From Flavobacteriales bacterium (GTDB taxonomy: Bacteria; Bacteroidota; Bacteroidia; Flavobacteriales_F; PHOS-HE28), in assembly GCA_020635725.1 (NCBI GenBank), contig JACJZF010000009.1:114610-178609 (forward strand): a stretch of 64,000 nt of DNA. The letters are read 5' to 3'. The notes under the pieces are model-generated. The model made no database searches and was not told where the DNA came from. It was given only the letters and a program-made list of their open reading frames with translations. A program made the translations under genes and the position numbers. How positions within the stretch are numbered: the first letter of the stretch is position 1; each line of letters opens with the position of its first letter. This document shows positions 52,347-60,167 of the stretch, in pieces.

Positions 52347-53486
52347 ATGCGGCAATTCGCCTGGCTTACGTTCCTGCTGCCGATTATGGCATTGGCGCAG
52401 CCCTTCGCGATCGGTGAGCGAACAGCTTCGTTCTACGACGCGGCACGGGACCGCACCATCGCGTGCGAGATCCGCTATCCCGGTATCACTGCGGGTAGCG
52501 CTGCCCCGTTTGCCGATGGCGTTTTCCCGGTGCTCGTCTTCGGACATGGCTTCGTGATGACCACCGCGGCCTATGCCAACCTCTGGGAGCATTTCGTGCC
52601 CTTGGGCTACATCATGGTGCTGCCCACCACGGAAGGCGGCATCCTGCCGAATCATGCCGACTTCGGTCAGGACCTGGCTTTCGCGGCCGAGTCCATGCAA
52701 GCCGCTGGGGCCGACATGGGTTCTCCCTTCTTCGGCCATGTGTCGCCTGCGACCGCGCTCATGGGCCATAGCATGGGCGGTGGCGCCAGTTTCCTGGGCG
52801 CTGCGAGCAATGCCGGCATCGCCACGGTGGTGAACCTCGCCGCGGCGGAGACCAATCCGAGCGCGGTCTCAGCCTGTGCCGATGTGCTGGTTCCCACGTT
52901 GATGTTCGCGGGGAGCAATGATTGCGTGACGCCCATCGCGGACCACACCGCCCCGATGTTTGAGGCGCTCACTGTTCCCTGCCGGGCCTTCATCAACATC
53001 ACCGGCGGCGGGCATTGCTACTTCGCGCAGAGCAATTTCAACTGCACCTTGGGCGAGCTCACCTGCAGTCCGGCACCCTCTGTGACAAGGGGGCAGCAGC
53101 ACGCCGTGGTGAATGACTTCGCCACACTCTGGCTGGATCACTTCCTCAAGGGCGATGCTGATGCGTTGGCCGCCTTCGTGGACAGTACCACGGGCACCAC
53201 ACGCGCGGCCTGCACGCTGAATTGCCTGCTCTCCACGGACCTGGCCGAAGAGCCGAGCGGCGCGGTACTCGCCTGGCCGAATCCGGCGAGCACGTGGGTG
53301 ACGCTGCCCACGCTGAAGGCGGTGCGCTCGGTCCGTGTCTTCGATGGGCAAGGAAGAGGTCGATTGGAGCCTCTGAATCTTCGTGATGGCGTGCTGGATG
53401 TAAGCGGATTCTCACCGGGGATGTATATGGCGATGCCAACGGATGATCCGACCTTGGGTCCGATCCGGTTCATGGTGAACCATTAG
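52347..53486 (+). CDS. Secreted alpha/beta hydrolase (chlorophyllase/cutinase-like) with T9SS tail
   Basis: 379 residues; signal peptide MRQFAWLTFLLPIMALAQP. The alpha/beta hydrolase core has FPVLVFGHGFVM (oxyanion loop), ALMGHSMGGGASFLGAASN (nucleophile Ser), FAGSNDCVTPIADH (catalytic Asp) and NITGGGHCYF (catalytic His), with additional cysteines likely to form disulfides. The C-terminal segment (LAWPNPASTWVTLPT, VRVFDGQGRGRLEPL, SPGMYMAMPTD) is a T9SS sorting tail. The GHSMGGG nucleophile elbow and T9SS tail are shared with described Bacteroidota polyester-hydrolysing enzymes, but substrate remains unknown. Confidence 0.85.
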   Translation: MRQFAWLTFLLPIMALAQPFAIGERTASFYDAARDRTIACEIRYPGITAGSAAPFADGVFPVLVFGHGFVMTTAAYANLWEHFVPLGYIMVLPTTEGGILPNHADFGQDLAFAAESMQAAGADMGSPFFGHVSPATALMGHSMGGGASFLGAASNAGIATVVNLAAAETNPSAVSACADVLVPTLMFAGSNDCVTPIADHTAPMFEALTVPCRAFINITGGGHCYFAQSNFNCTLGELTCSPAPSVTRGQQHAVVNDFATLWLDHFLKGDADALAAFVDSTTGTTRAACTLNCLLSTDLAEEPSGAVLAWPNPASTWVTLPTLKAVRSVRVFDGQGRGRLEPLNLRDGVLDVSGFSPGMYMAMPTDDPTLGPIRFMVNH

Positions 53487-53492
53487 CCCTGT

Positions 53493-53500
53493 TACCTTCG
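53493..53500 (+). promoter_or_regulatory. -7 promoter box TACCTTCG of the yceI-lytS operon
   Basis: Exact TAnnTTYG; 11 bases before the ATG at 53512 and 20 before the ATG at 53521. If transcription starts 6-7 bases after the box, the first ATG is almost leaderless. Confidence 0.6.
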
Positions 53501-53511
53501 GGCGCAGCACC

Positions 53512-54072
53512 ATGGCGCCCATGCGTTCTCTCCTGCTGGTCATTCCTCTGCTCGTGCACGGCATCGCTTTTGGGCAGAGCCGTGATATCGTGCGACTGGC
53601 CAGATCCACCGTCTCGTTCGTGAGTGAGGCGCCGCTGGAGGTGATCAAGGCTTCCACGGATCGTTCCAAAGGCGCGCTGGATCGGGATGAGCGCAGCTTC
53701 GCGATACAGGTGCCCATGGTGGAGATGCAGGGCTTCAACGCCCCGCTGCAGCGCGAGCATTTCAATGAGAATTACATGGTTTCGGCGCAATGGCCCTATG
53801 CCACGTTCTCGGGGCGCATCATCGAGGCTGTCGATTTGCGCGTGGCCGGCACGCATCAGGTGCGCGCGAAGGGAAGCCTGGTGATACGGGGGCAGGCGCA
53901 GGAACGCGTGATCCCGTGCACCATTGAGGTCACCGCCAGCGGTGTGCGTGTGCGCGCGACCTTCGAGGTGCCCGTGGCGGATCATGGAATCCGTATTCCG
54001 CGCGTGGTGCAGCAGAAGGTGGCAGCCACCGTGAAGGTCGATATCGACCTGACCTTCGAGCCACAAGGCTGA
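53512..54072 (+). CDS. Periplasmic YceI-family protein (sensor-operon copy)
   Basis: 186 residues; MAPMRSLLLVIPLLVHGIAFGQ is the signal peptide, with ATG 53521 an alternative start. The YceI barrel follows: STVSFVSEAPLEVIKAST, then REHFNENYMVSAQWPYATFSG, a motif shared with the other secreted YceI at 59598. Members bind isoprenoid-like ligands in a lipocalin-type pocket. Its stop overlaps the start of the sensor kinase gene (TGATG), so the two are translationally coupled; the protein may present a ligand to the sensor or be its target. No lipid anchor. Confidence 0.88.
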   Translation: MAPMRSLLLVIPLLVHGIAFGQSRDIVRLARSTVSFVSEAPLEVIKASTDRSKGALDRDERSFAIQVPMVEMQGFNAPLQREHFNENYMVSAQWPYATFSGRIIEAVDLRVAGTHQVRAKGSLVIRGQAQERVIPCTIEVTASGVRVRATFEVPVADHGIRIPRVVQQKVAATVKVDIDLTFEPQG

Positions 54073-56867
54073 TGCGCCAAACCGCTCTCGCCCTGTTGCT
54101 GCTGATCTCGGGGTCAGGTCTGGCGCAGTACCCGCTGGTGCGCTCCTTCGAGGTGCGAGATGGCCAGCGGAGGCCGCGCATTACAGCCCTTGCACAAGAC
54201 CAACGCGGCCTGATCTGGGCCGCCGCGGAGATCGGCGTGCTGCGTACCGATGGGGAAGTGGTGGATGTGATGTGGAGGACCCAAGGCGAGCGGATCACGG
54301 CGCTTGCCGCGCATGGCAACGAGGTGGTGTTCGTGACGGATCAGGGCAGGCTGGTGCGCTGCGATGGATTGGCCTGCGATACGCTTCTGCAGGATTCGCT
54401 CATCGCTTCGTCGCAGGTGTCGATCGTGGCAGCTGATGATGCGCGCGTCATCGGCACATACGGCCATGGCGTGCTCATGGAGCGGAACGGTGCATTGCGC
54501 GTGATCGATACCCGCGCGGGGCTGCCCGATGACCATGTGAACGGCCTGGCCGCGCTGCCCGATGGGCGAATCGCGGTGGCCACCGATCAGGGTCTGGCAT
54601 TGCTGGAGGATGGAGTGGTGCGCGTGGTGATGGATGAGCCGGCCGGCGCGCCGGACAACCTGGTGCTGAGCATCGATGTGGCCGAGGATGGCGCGATCTG
54701 GGCAGGTACGCATCGCGCGGGCGTGTTCCGCTGGAAACCGGAGGCCAACGCGCGGCCGCAGACGCTGGCTTCTTCGTGGTCCCTGGGTCCGGTGGACAAC
54801 GTGCGCGCCACCGGCACCATGATCTGGGCCTCAACACGCGATGCCGGTCCGGTGGTGATCGACCAGTCGCTCGAGAATGGGACCTACAGGCAAGACTGGA
54901 CCGGTCGGGCGGAGGTGCTCGACCTCTTGCGCGACAGCGATGGCGCGATCTGGTGGTGCGATGGCTCCGACATGCTGCAGCGCGCCGATCCCGCCTTCCT
55001 CTTCGTGCCGGAGCACGAGGGGCTCGACCTGCGCAACATCACCGCGCTGTGCTCCGATGCCAGGCAGAGCATCTGGTTCGCCACGGCCGAGGGCATCTAT
55101 CGCCATGTGACCTGGTTCTCCGAGGAGCGCACGGTGACCCGCGTGCCGGTGGATATCGATCCGCGGACTCCGGTGGTCTCCCTGGCCGCAGGTCCCGATG
55201 GCACCATTTGGGCAGGCACCTTCGGCGCAGGGGCCTTCGCGATCGCACCAGATGGGCGAATCACCAGCTACACCAGCAAGGATGGCCTGTCCAACGACAA
55301 TGTCCTGAGTATTCGGTCGACGAGCACGGGCGTGGTGCTTGCCACGCTGGCAGGTGTCACGCGCATCGTTGGCCAAGAGTTGAAACAGGCTGGCGCGGAG
55401 GCGGGCTTCGTCTTCGACGCGGTCATGGATGGCGAGCGGCTGCTGATGGCGACAGATGGGAAAGGGATCGTGATCGCGGAAGCAAATGGAGATGTGCATG
55501 CGGAGCGCGCCCAGGAGACCTTCTACTCGCTGGCCTTCGACGCGGAGGGAAGACCATGGAGCGTTGGGCCCGGTACGGGATTCTGCCCGGTGAACGATAG
55601 CGCGCGCGGTATCGGTGCTGAATTGGCGCCCTTCGATGGCGAGGTCTTCTCCCTCGGACAGCTGCGAGGCCGTTTGGTGGCTTTCGGGAGCACGGGCGTC
55701 ACCGCATACGACCCCGCTAGCGGCACCCTCTCCGACGTGACCTCGGCATTCGGCCTGCGCGATATCGCGGCGGAGCTGAACGCCATCGCCACGGATCATG
55801 CCGGGGCGCTGTGGCTGGCGTGCAGCAAGGGTCTGGTTCGCATGCGGCCGCGTGACTCGCACTTCAAGCCCCGTCCCGTGGTCGCGCTGCTCGATGCGCG
55901 CATCAATGGCGCCGTTCAGGGCGTGGCGGGCGGAATTGTCACCCCGTATGATCGGAACGCGCTGCTCCTGCGTTTCACCGCACCCTATTGGGCCGATCCG
56001 GCCGCCTTGCGATTCCAGTACCGGTTGAAGGGATACGGAGACCGAATCGAAGAGACGCGGGATCGGCAGGTGTCCTTCGCTGCGCTGCCACCCGGCGACT
56101 ACCTGTTCCAAGTGCGCGCCGTGGTGAGCCATGGCGGTGCCGATGCGCCTTGGACCGAAATCCAGGTGACCGTGATGCCGCCCTGGTGGCGCATCCCATG
56201 GGTGATGATCCTGCTGGGCGTGGTGCTGATCGGCATGGTGGCCATGGCGCTGCGCGCGCGCGATCGCCGTGCACGCTACCGCGATCGCATGGAACAGGAG
56301 AAGGTGCGCTTCCAGCTCGATGCGTTGCGCAGCCAGGTCGACCCGCATTTCCTGTTCAACAGTTTCAATGCCCTGGTTGAGCTCATCGAGAGCGAGCCCG
56401 CCAAAGCGGTGGAGCATGTCGAGCAGCTGAGCACCTTCTTCCGCAACATCGTGCAGGTGCGCGATCGGGAGCGCATCAGCGTGAAGGAGGAGCTGCACCT
56501 GCTCGATACCTATTTCGCTTTGGAGCAGCGCCGTTTCGGATCGGCCATCGCCCTGCGCGTGGAAGCCGATGCGGCAGCGCTGGAGCGTGCCATGGTCCCG
56601 CTCACGCTCCAGATGCTCGTGGAGAATGCCCTCAAGCACAACGTGGTCACCGGCGGCGCGCCGTTCGTGATCGAGGTGCGCGCGAGCGCCGAGGCGATCG
56701 AGGTACGCAATCCGGTGAGGCCTCGAGCCACCCCACCCCGCTCCACGGGATTCGGCTTGGAGAGCATCGTGAAGCGCTACGCGGCGCTCACCGAGCGTCC
56801 CATCCAAGCCGGTAAGGAAGGAGCTGATTTCGTTGTGCGGATACCTTTGATCGAACTGATCGCATGA
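54072..56867 (+). CDS. LytS-type sensor histidine kinase with periplasmic beta-propeller
   Basis: 931 residues. Signal peptide, then about 580 residues of two-component-regulator propeller repeats (for example ITALAQDQRGLIWAAAEIGVL and VVSLAAGPDGTIWAGTFGAG), a Y_Y_Y domain (residues 620-700, RFQYRLKGYGDRIEE), one membrane helix (about 705-727) and a cytoplasmic His_kinase domain. The phosphorylated His is in QVDPHFLFNSFNAL near 758; the N-box ENALKHN lies near 851 and GFGLESIVKRY near 895. It lacks the fused HTH of hybrid sensors and instead pairs with the LytTR regulator coded by the next gene, overlapping by 4 bases. Detects a periplasmic ligand, probably of carbohydrate or lipid nature. 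Confidence 0.93.
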   Translation: MRQTALALLLLISGSGLAQYPLVRSFEVRDGQRRPRITALAQDQRGLIWAAAEIGVLRTDGEVVDVMWRTQGERITALAAHGNEVVFVTDQGRLVRCDGLACDTLLQDSLIASSQVSIVAADDARVIGTYGHGVLMERNGALRVIDTRAGLPDDHVNGLAALPDGRIAVATDQGLALLEDGVVRVVMDEPAGAPDNLVLSIDVAEDGAIWAGTHRAGVFRWKPEANARPQTLASSWSLGPVDNVRATGTMIWASTRDAGPVVIDQSLENGTYRQDWTGRAEVLDLLRDSDGAIWWCDGSDMLQRADPAFLFVPEHEGLDLRNITALCSDARQSIWFATAEGIYRHVTWFSEERTVTRVPVDIDPRTPVVSLAAGPDGTIWAGTFGAGAFAIAPDGRITSYTSKDGLSNDNVLSIRSTSTGVVLATLAGVTRIVGQELKQAGAEAGFVFDAVMDGERLLMATDGKGIVIAEANGDVHAERAQETFYSLAFDAEGRPWSVGPGTGFCPVNDSARGIGAELAPFDGEVFSLGQLRGRLVAFGSTGVTAYDPASGTLSDVTSAFGLRDIAAELNAIATDHAGALWLACSKGLVRMRPRDSHFKPRPVVALLDARINGAVQGVAGGIVTPYDRNALLLRFTAPYWADPAALRFQYRLKGYGDRIEETRDRQVSFAALPPGDYLFQVRAVVSHGGADAPWTEIQVTVMPPWWRIPWVMILLGVVLIGMVAMALRARDRRARYRDRMEQEKVRFQLDALRSQVDPHFLFNSFNALVELIESEPAKAVEHVEQLSTFFRNIVQVRDRERISVKEELHLLDTYFALEQRRFGSAIALRVEADAAALERAMVPLTLQMLVENALKHNVVTGGAPFVIEVRASAEAIEVRNPVRPRATPPRSTGFGLESIVKRYAALTERPIQAGKEGADFVVRIPLIELIA

Positions 56868-57622
56868 AGGTCCTGATCGTAGAGGATGAGCCAGCGGCCG
56901 TCAAACGGCTGAGGAAGCTGCTGGCGGGCACTGATTCGGAGATCGAGGTCGTGGCGGAGCTGCCGAGCATCGCGGCATGCGTCGAATGGTTCGCCGCGCA
57001 TCCGGCACCGGACCTCGCTTTGTTCGATGTGCAGCTCGCCGATGGGGAGAGCTTCGAGGTCTTCAAGCGCGTGGAGGTCGCCTGCCCGGTGATCTTCACC
57101 ACGGCCTATGATGCCTATGCACTCCAGGCCTTCAAGGTGAATGCGATCGACTACCTGCTCAAGCCCATCAACGCGAATGAACTGGCCGCTTCGATCGCAC
57201 GGGTGCAGCGCATGGGCCTTGTGCGTGACCACGGCGCGCTTGTGGCCCGCGGGAATGAGGCGGATCCGCGCCCTGCGGCCTATGTGAAGCGTTTCCTGAT
57301 CCGCTACGGCGATCACTTCCGCGTGGTGGAGCCCGATGGCATCGCGTACATCCACTCGCTCATGAAGAGCACCTTTCTGCGCACGCATGAGGGCCGCGAC
57401 CTGCCGCTCGAGGAGAGCCTCGATAAGCTCGAAAGGCAGCTCGACCCGCAGAAGTTCATCCGCCTCAACCGTCAGCTGATCGTGCACCTGCATAGCATCA
57501 AGGAGCTGCTCGCCTATAGCAAGAGCCGTGTGAAGGTGATCCTGGACCCGCCCTATGGCGAGGATGCCATCGTGAGCAGCGAGCGCAGCGCGGCCTTCAA
57601 GCGCTGGCTGGCGGGTGAGTGA
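56864..57622 (+). CDS. LytTR-family response regulator
   Basis: 252 residues. Receiver domain 1-120: VLIVEDEP with the acidic pair, Asp55 in LALFDVQLAD as phospho-acceptor, FTTAYDAYALQAFKVNAIDYLLKP with the conserved Thr, Tyr and Lys. The LytTR DNA-binding domain fills about 145-245 (FLIRYGDHFRVVEPDGIAYIHS, FIRLNRQLIVHLHSIKEL). It overlaps the sensor kinase gene by 4 bases and forms a canonical pair with it. Likely targets: its own operon and the downstream gene set, since 58019 onward carries its own -7 box. No obvious LytTR operator repeats were identified by eye. Confidence 0.94.
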   Translation: MKVLIVEDEPAAVKRLRKLLAGTDSEIEVVAELPSIAACVEWFAAHPAPDLALFDVQLADGESFEVFKRVEVACPVIFTTAYDAYALQAFKVNAIDYLLKPINANELAASIARVQRMGLVRDHGALVARGNEADPRPAAYVKRFLIRYGDHFRVVEPDGIAYIHSLMKSTFLRTHEGRDLPLEESLDKLERQLDPQKFIRLNRQLIVHLHSIKELLAYSKSRVKVILDPPYGEDAIVSSERSAAFKRWLAGE

Positions 57623-57743
57623 GGCATTCGACCGATTCGTGCCCTGATCTGCCCATTTGGTCAACTCTTCTTTCTCGGGGGCATGCCGTGCATCGGACAT
57701 TCGGTACGCGGCTCCGATCAGCTTCCCCTGGGCCGCGGCACGC

Positions 57744-58022
57744 ATGAATCTCCTGATTCCCGACCCCGATGACCTGGCCGCGTTACTGCGGATGGAACCA
57801 GCCGATCGGCTCGGCAGCATCATCCGGCTCAATGCCCAGTCGCGATACGCCAATCGACTCGATGCCATACGGTTGCTGGAGCTGCTCAGCGGGTTCGGCG
57901 GGCGAGGGGGCACCGGTTGCGTCGGGGCGTCCGATTCATCGCCTTCCTTTCCCGGTCCATCCGGATCAGGGCGCAGGCGGCCTAAAGCCCTTACTAGGTT
58001 TGGCACGAACAGCAAGGAATGA
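57744..58022 (+). CDS. Doubtful small ORF (92 aa)
   Basis: An open frame MNLLIPDPDDLAALLRMEPAD reads on to a helical stretch (ANRLDAIRLLELLSG) and then a Gly/Ser-rich tail. No homology is recognised. The -7 box of the downstream operon (57995-58002) lies inside its 3' end, which argues that this is either a short gene with an embedded promoter or chance sequence in the 405-base gap 57623-58027. Low confidence. Confidence 0.25.
   Translation: MNLLIPDPDDLAALLRMEPADRLGSIIRLNAQSRYANRLDAIRLLELLSGFGGRGGTGCVGASDSSPSFPGPSGSGRRRPKALTRFGTNSKE
57995..58002 (+). promoter_or_regulatory. -7 promoter box TAGGTTTG before the haem-lipoprotein operon
   Basis: Exact TAnnTTTG, 16 bases before the ATG at 58019 and 25 before the preferred ATG at 58028. 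It suggests the cytochrome-like/YceI/DUF5777 genes are transcribed separately from the kinase-regulator pair. Confidence 0.6.
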
Positions 58023-58027
58023 TCGCC

Positions 58028-58777
58028 ATGGCCAAGTCCGAAAGGAGTCAAAGGAAAAGGTGGGTGGTAGGCCTATCGGGCCTGGTCATGGCATTCCTGC
58101 TGATCAATGCCTGCAAGCATGAGCCGCTGGAGGCGCCGTTGGATGGGATTGGCGGTGGCGGAGGGAACGGCGGCGGGGTAGAGGAGGCTGTGTGCGATTC
58201 GAATACGATCTGGTTCCAGCAGCAGGTGCTTCCCATCCTGGCGAGCAGCTGCACCAATCCCGGCGAAGGACTCGATTGCCACCACACCCCGAATGATGAG
58301 AACGATGACATCCAGATCATCAGCTATGAGACGTTGATGGCCAGCGGCATCGTTCAGAATGGCGATCTGTGGGAGGCGATCAATGAGGATGATCCGGAGA
58401 AGATCATGCCACGCCCGCCCTTCGCGCCGCTCACGCCCGACCAGATCGCCATCATCGGGCAATGGATCCAGCAGGGCGCGCAGAACAACAGTTGCGAGAA
58501 CGCAGGTTGCGACACGCTCAACGTGACCTATTCCGGCACCATCGTGCCGGTCCTCCAAGCGCGCTGCACCTCGTGCCACAGCGGTACCAGCCCCTCGGGT
58601 GGTCTCGACTTCACCCAGTACGCCGACCTCTTCACCGTGGCCAATGACGGTCGGCTGGAAGGAGCCATCCGCCGTCTCCCGGACCCGTATATCCCCATGC
58701 CGCCTACCTTGGGCCTGAACGATTGCCGCGTGCGCCAGTTCATGATCTGGATCGACGCTGGGGCACCGCAGAACTGA
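58028..58777 (+). CDS. Cytochrome-c-like lipoprotein with one CxxCH
   Basis: 249 residues, lipoprotein signal with Cys29 (FLLINAC) then a Gly-rich linker. Two cytochrome-type halves are visible. The C-terminal one has a normal CTSCHSG haem motif near residue 178 and a distal PDPYIPMPP methionine-bearing segment. The N-terminal one has SSCTNPGEGLDCHH near 75, where eight residues separate the cysteines before CH. Architecture matches planctomycete-type (PSCyt1-like) cytochrome domains. Located in the periplasm on a lipid anchor; probably an electron carrier or haem-based sensor, but haem binding is unproven. Start 58019 also possible. Confidence 0.8.
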   Translation: MAKSERSQRKRWVVGLSGLVMAFLLINACKHEPLEAPLDGIGGGGGNGGGVEEAVCDSNTIWFQQQVLPILASSCTNPGEGLDCHHTPNDENDDIQIISYETLMASGIVQNGDLWEAINEDDPEKIMPRPPFAPLTPDQIAIIGQWIQQGAQNNSCENAGCDTLNVTYSGTIVPVLQARCTSCHSGTSPSGGLDFTQYADLFTVANDGRLEGAIRRLPDPYIPMPPTLGLNDCRVRQFMIWIDAGAPQN

Positions 58778-58780
58778 CCG

Positions 58781-59134
58781 ATGAAGAAGGCCTTGCTATA
58801 TCTGGGAGGAGTCGCCCTGCTCGCGCTGAGCGGATGCTACTACGACAATGAGGAGGAACTCTACCCGAATTCCTTCTGCGACACCACTGCGGTCACCTGG
58901 TCCGCCGATATCCAGCCCTTGGTCAGCGCCAATTGCGCCATCCCGGGCTGCCATGTGGCCGGTGCGCAATCGCCGGACCTGAGCACCTACGAGGGCGTGC
59001 AGGCCAATGCGACCTCGGTGCGGGGCGTGGCGGTCGATGGCGCTCCGTTCGTCATGCCGCCTTCGGGCCAGCTGCCGAAATGCGACAAGCAGAAGATCCG
59101 GGACTGGGTGAATGCGGGAGCCCAACAGAACTGA
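58781..59134 (+). CDS. Small lipoprotein with CX4CH motif
   Basis: 117 residues; MKKALLYLGGVALLALSGC is a lipoprotein signal with Cys19. Residues 52-58 read CAIPGCH, a cysteine pair separated by four residues ahead of His, and APFVMPPSGQLP near 90 gives a distal methionine-proline segment like that of small c-type cytochromes. The protein resembles a half of the preceding lipoprotein, from which it is separated by 3 bases. Function unknown; single-haem carrier is a hypothesis because the CX4CH spacing is unusual. Confidence 0.75.
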   Translation: MKKALLYLGGVALLALSGCYYDNEEELYPNSFCDTTAVTWSADIQPLVSANCAIPGCHVAGAQSPDLSTYEGVQANATSVRGVAVDGAPFVMPPSGQLPKCDKQKIRDWVNAGAQQN

Positions 59135-59137
59135 GCC

Positions 59138-59566
59138 ATGAGAGCACGCACATGGATCGCCATCGTCGCGGTCGCCATCATTCTGGCGGTGGGCTTCGCG
59201 CTGAAGGAGTATAACCGTGCTCCCCAAGGCGCCGCTGCCATGGATGCCGTGCTCACCGTGCAGGCCACCGAGCTGCACGCGGCCTTCATGGCCGATGAGG
59301 CGGTCGCGCGCCTCAACTACGTGGGCGAGCAGGAACAGGCCATCGTCGTGGAGGGCGTGATCCGCGAAATGGAACAGGGTGATAGCGGCGCCACGGTGAT
59401 CCTGGAGACCGCCGACCCCGTAGCCGGCGTGGTGTGCGAATTCGCCGCTGGCACCGTCCCCGCAAGCTGGAAGCCTCAGGCACGCGTGCGCGTCCAAGGC
59501 ATCTGCACGGGAGTCAACGACCTCATACCGGACGTGATCATGATGCGGTGCGGCGCCGTGGAATGA
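59138..59566 (+). CDS. Membrane-anchored OB-fold (tRNA_anti-like) protein
   Basis: 142 residues: one N-terminal membrane helix (TWIAIVAVAIILAVGFAL), then a 100-residue beta-rich domain of the PF12869 tRNA_anti-like OB-fold type (EQAIVVEGVIREMEQ and ARVRVQGICTGVNDLIPDVIMMRCGAVE). These domains are common in exported Bacteroidota proteins with no assigned function, and the OB-fold does not imply nucleic-acid binding. It lies 3 bases after the CX4CH lipoprotein gene and 31 before a yceI gene, in one operon. Confidence 0.8.
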   Translation: MRARTWIAIVAVAIILAVGFALKEYNRAPQGAAAMDAVLTVQATELHAAFMADEAVARLNYVGEQEQAIVVEGVIREMEQGDSGATVILETADPVAGVVCEFAAGTVPASWKPQARVRVQGICTGVNDLIPDVIMMRCGAVE

Positions 59567-59597
59567 TCATTGCCATCAACTTGAAAAGCAGAGCAAC

Positions 59598-60152
59598 ATG
59601 AAACGCCACACCATCATCCTATTCGCCGCCTTGGCGCTGCCCTGGGCGGCCAGCGCGCAGGACCGCTACATGACCCGTACCGGCCACATCGAGTTCCACT
59701 CCAGTACCCCCATGGAGGATATCCACGCGGAGAACGATAAGGTCACCAGCGTGTGGGATGCCACCACCGGCAACGTGGAGTTCGCCGTGCTCATCAAGGC
59801 CTTCAGCTTCGAGAAGGCGCTCATGCAGGAGCACTTCAACGAGAACTACATGGAGAGCAACAAGCTGCCGAAGGCCTCCTTCAAGGGCACGATCAAAGGC
59901 GTGAGCGCCGAGCAGCTCACCAAGCCGGGCAGCTACCCCGTGGAGGTGAGCGGCACCATCACCATCCATGGCGTGGACCGCCCGATGACCACCAAGGGCA
60001 CCGTGACCGTGGACGCCAAAGGAGCGATCACCGCCACCAGCGAGTTCGCCGTGAAGCCGGGCGACCATGACATCAAGATCCCCGGTGCCGTCAAGAAGAA
60101 CATCGCCGAGGAGATCGCCGTGAAGGTGAGGCTCGACTACAGCAAGATGTGA
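59598..60152 (+). CDS. Periplasmic YceI-family protein (haem-operon copy)
   Basis: 184 residues; signal peptide MKRHTIILFAALALPWAASAQ, then the YceI barrel: RTGHIEFHSSTPMEDIHAEN and FEKALMQEHFNENYMESNKLP. It shares the EHFNENYM motif with the YceI at 53512, so the two are paralogues; the lipoprotein YceI at 37446 lacks it. Predicted to bind an isoprenoid-type ligand in the periplasm. It follows the OB-fold gene and is 15 bases upstream of the DUF5777 barrel gene, so ligand delivery to the outer membrane is a reasonable idea without direct evidence. Confidence 0.9.
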   Translation: MKRHTIILFAALALPWAASAQDRYMTRTGHIEFHSSTPMEDIHAENDKVTSVWDATTGNVEFAVLIKAFSFEKALMQEHFNENYMESNKLPKASFKGTIKGVSAEQLTKPGSYPVEVSGTITIHGVDRPMTTKGTVTVDAKGAITATSEFAVKPGDHDIKIPGAVKKNIAEEIAVKVRLDYSKM

Positions 60153-60167
60153 TCAATCCCGGATAGC

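Noticed and set aside
54831..56807. Long open frame on the minus strand opposite the LytS kinase (658 codons)
   Set aside because: Antisense to a gene with clear domains; no homologous motif, composition typical of shadow frames.
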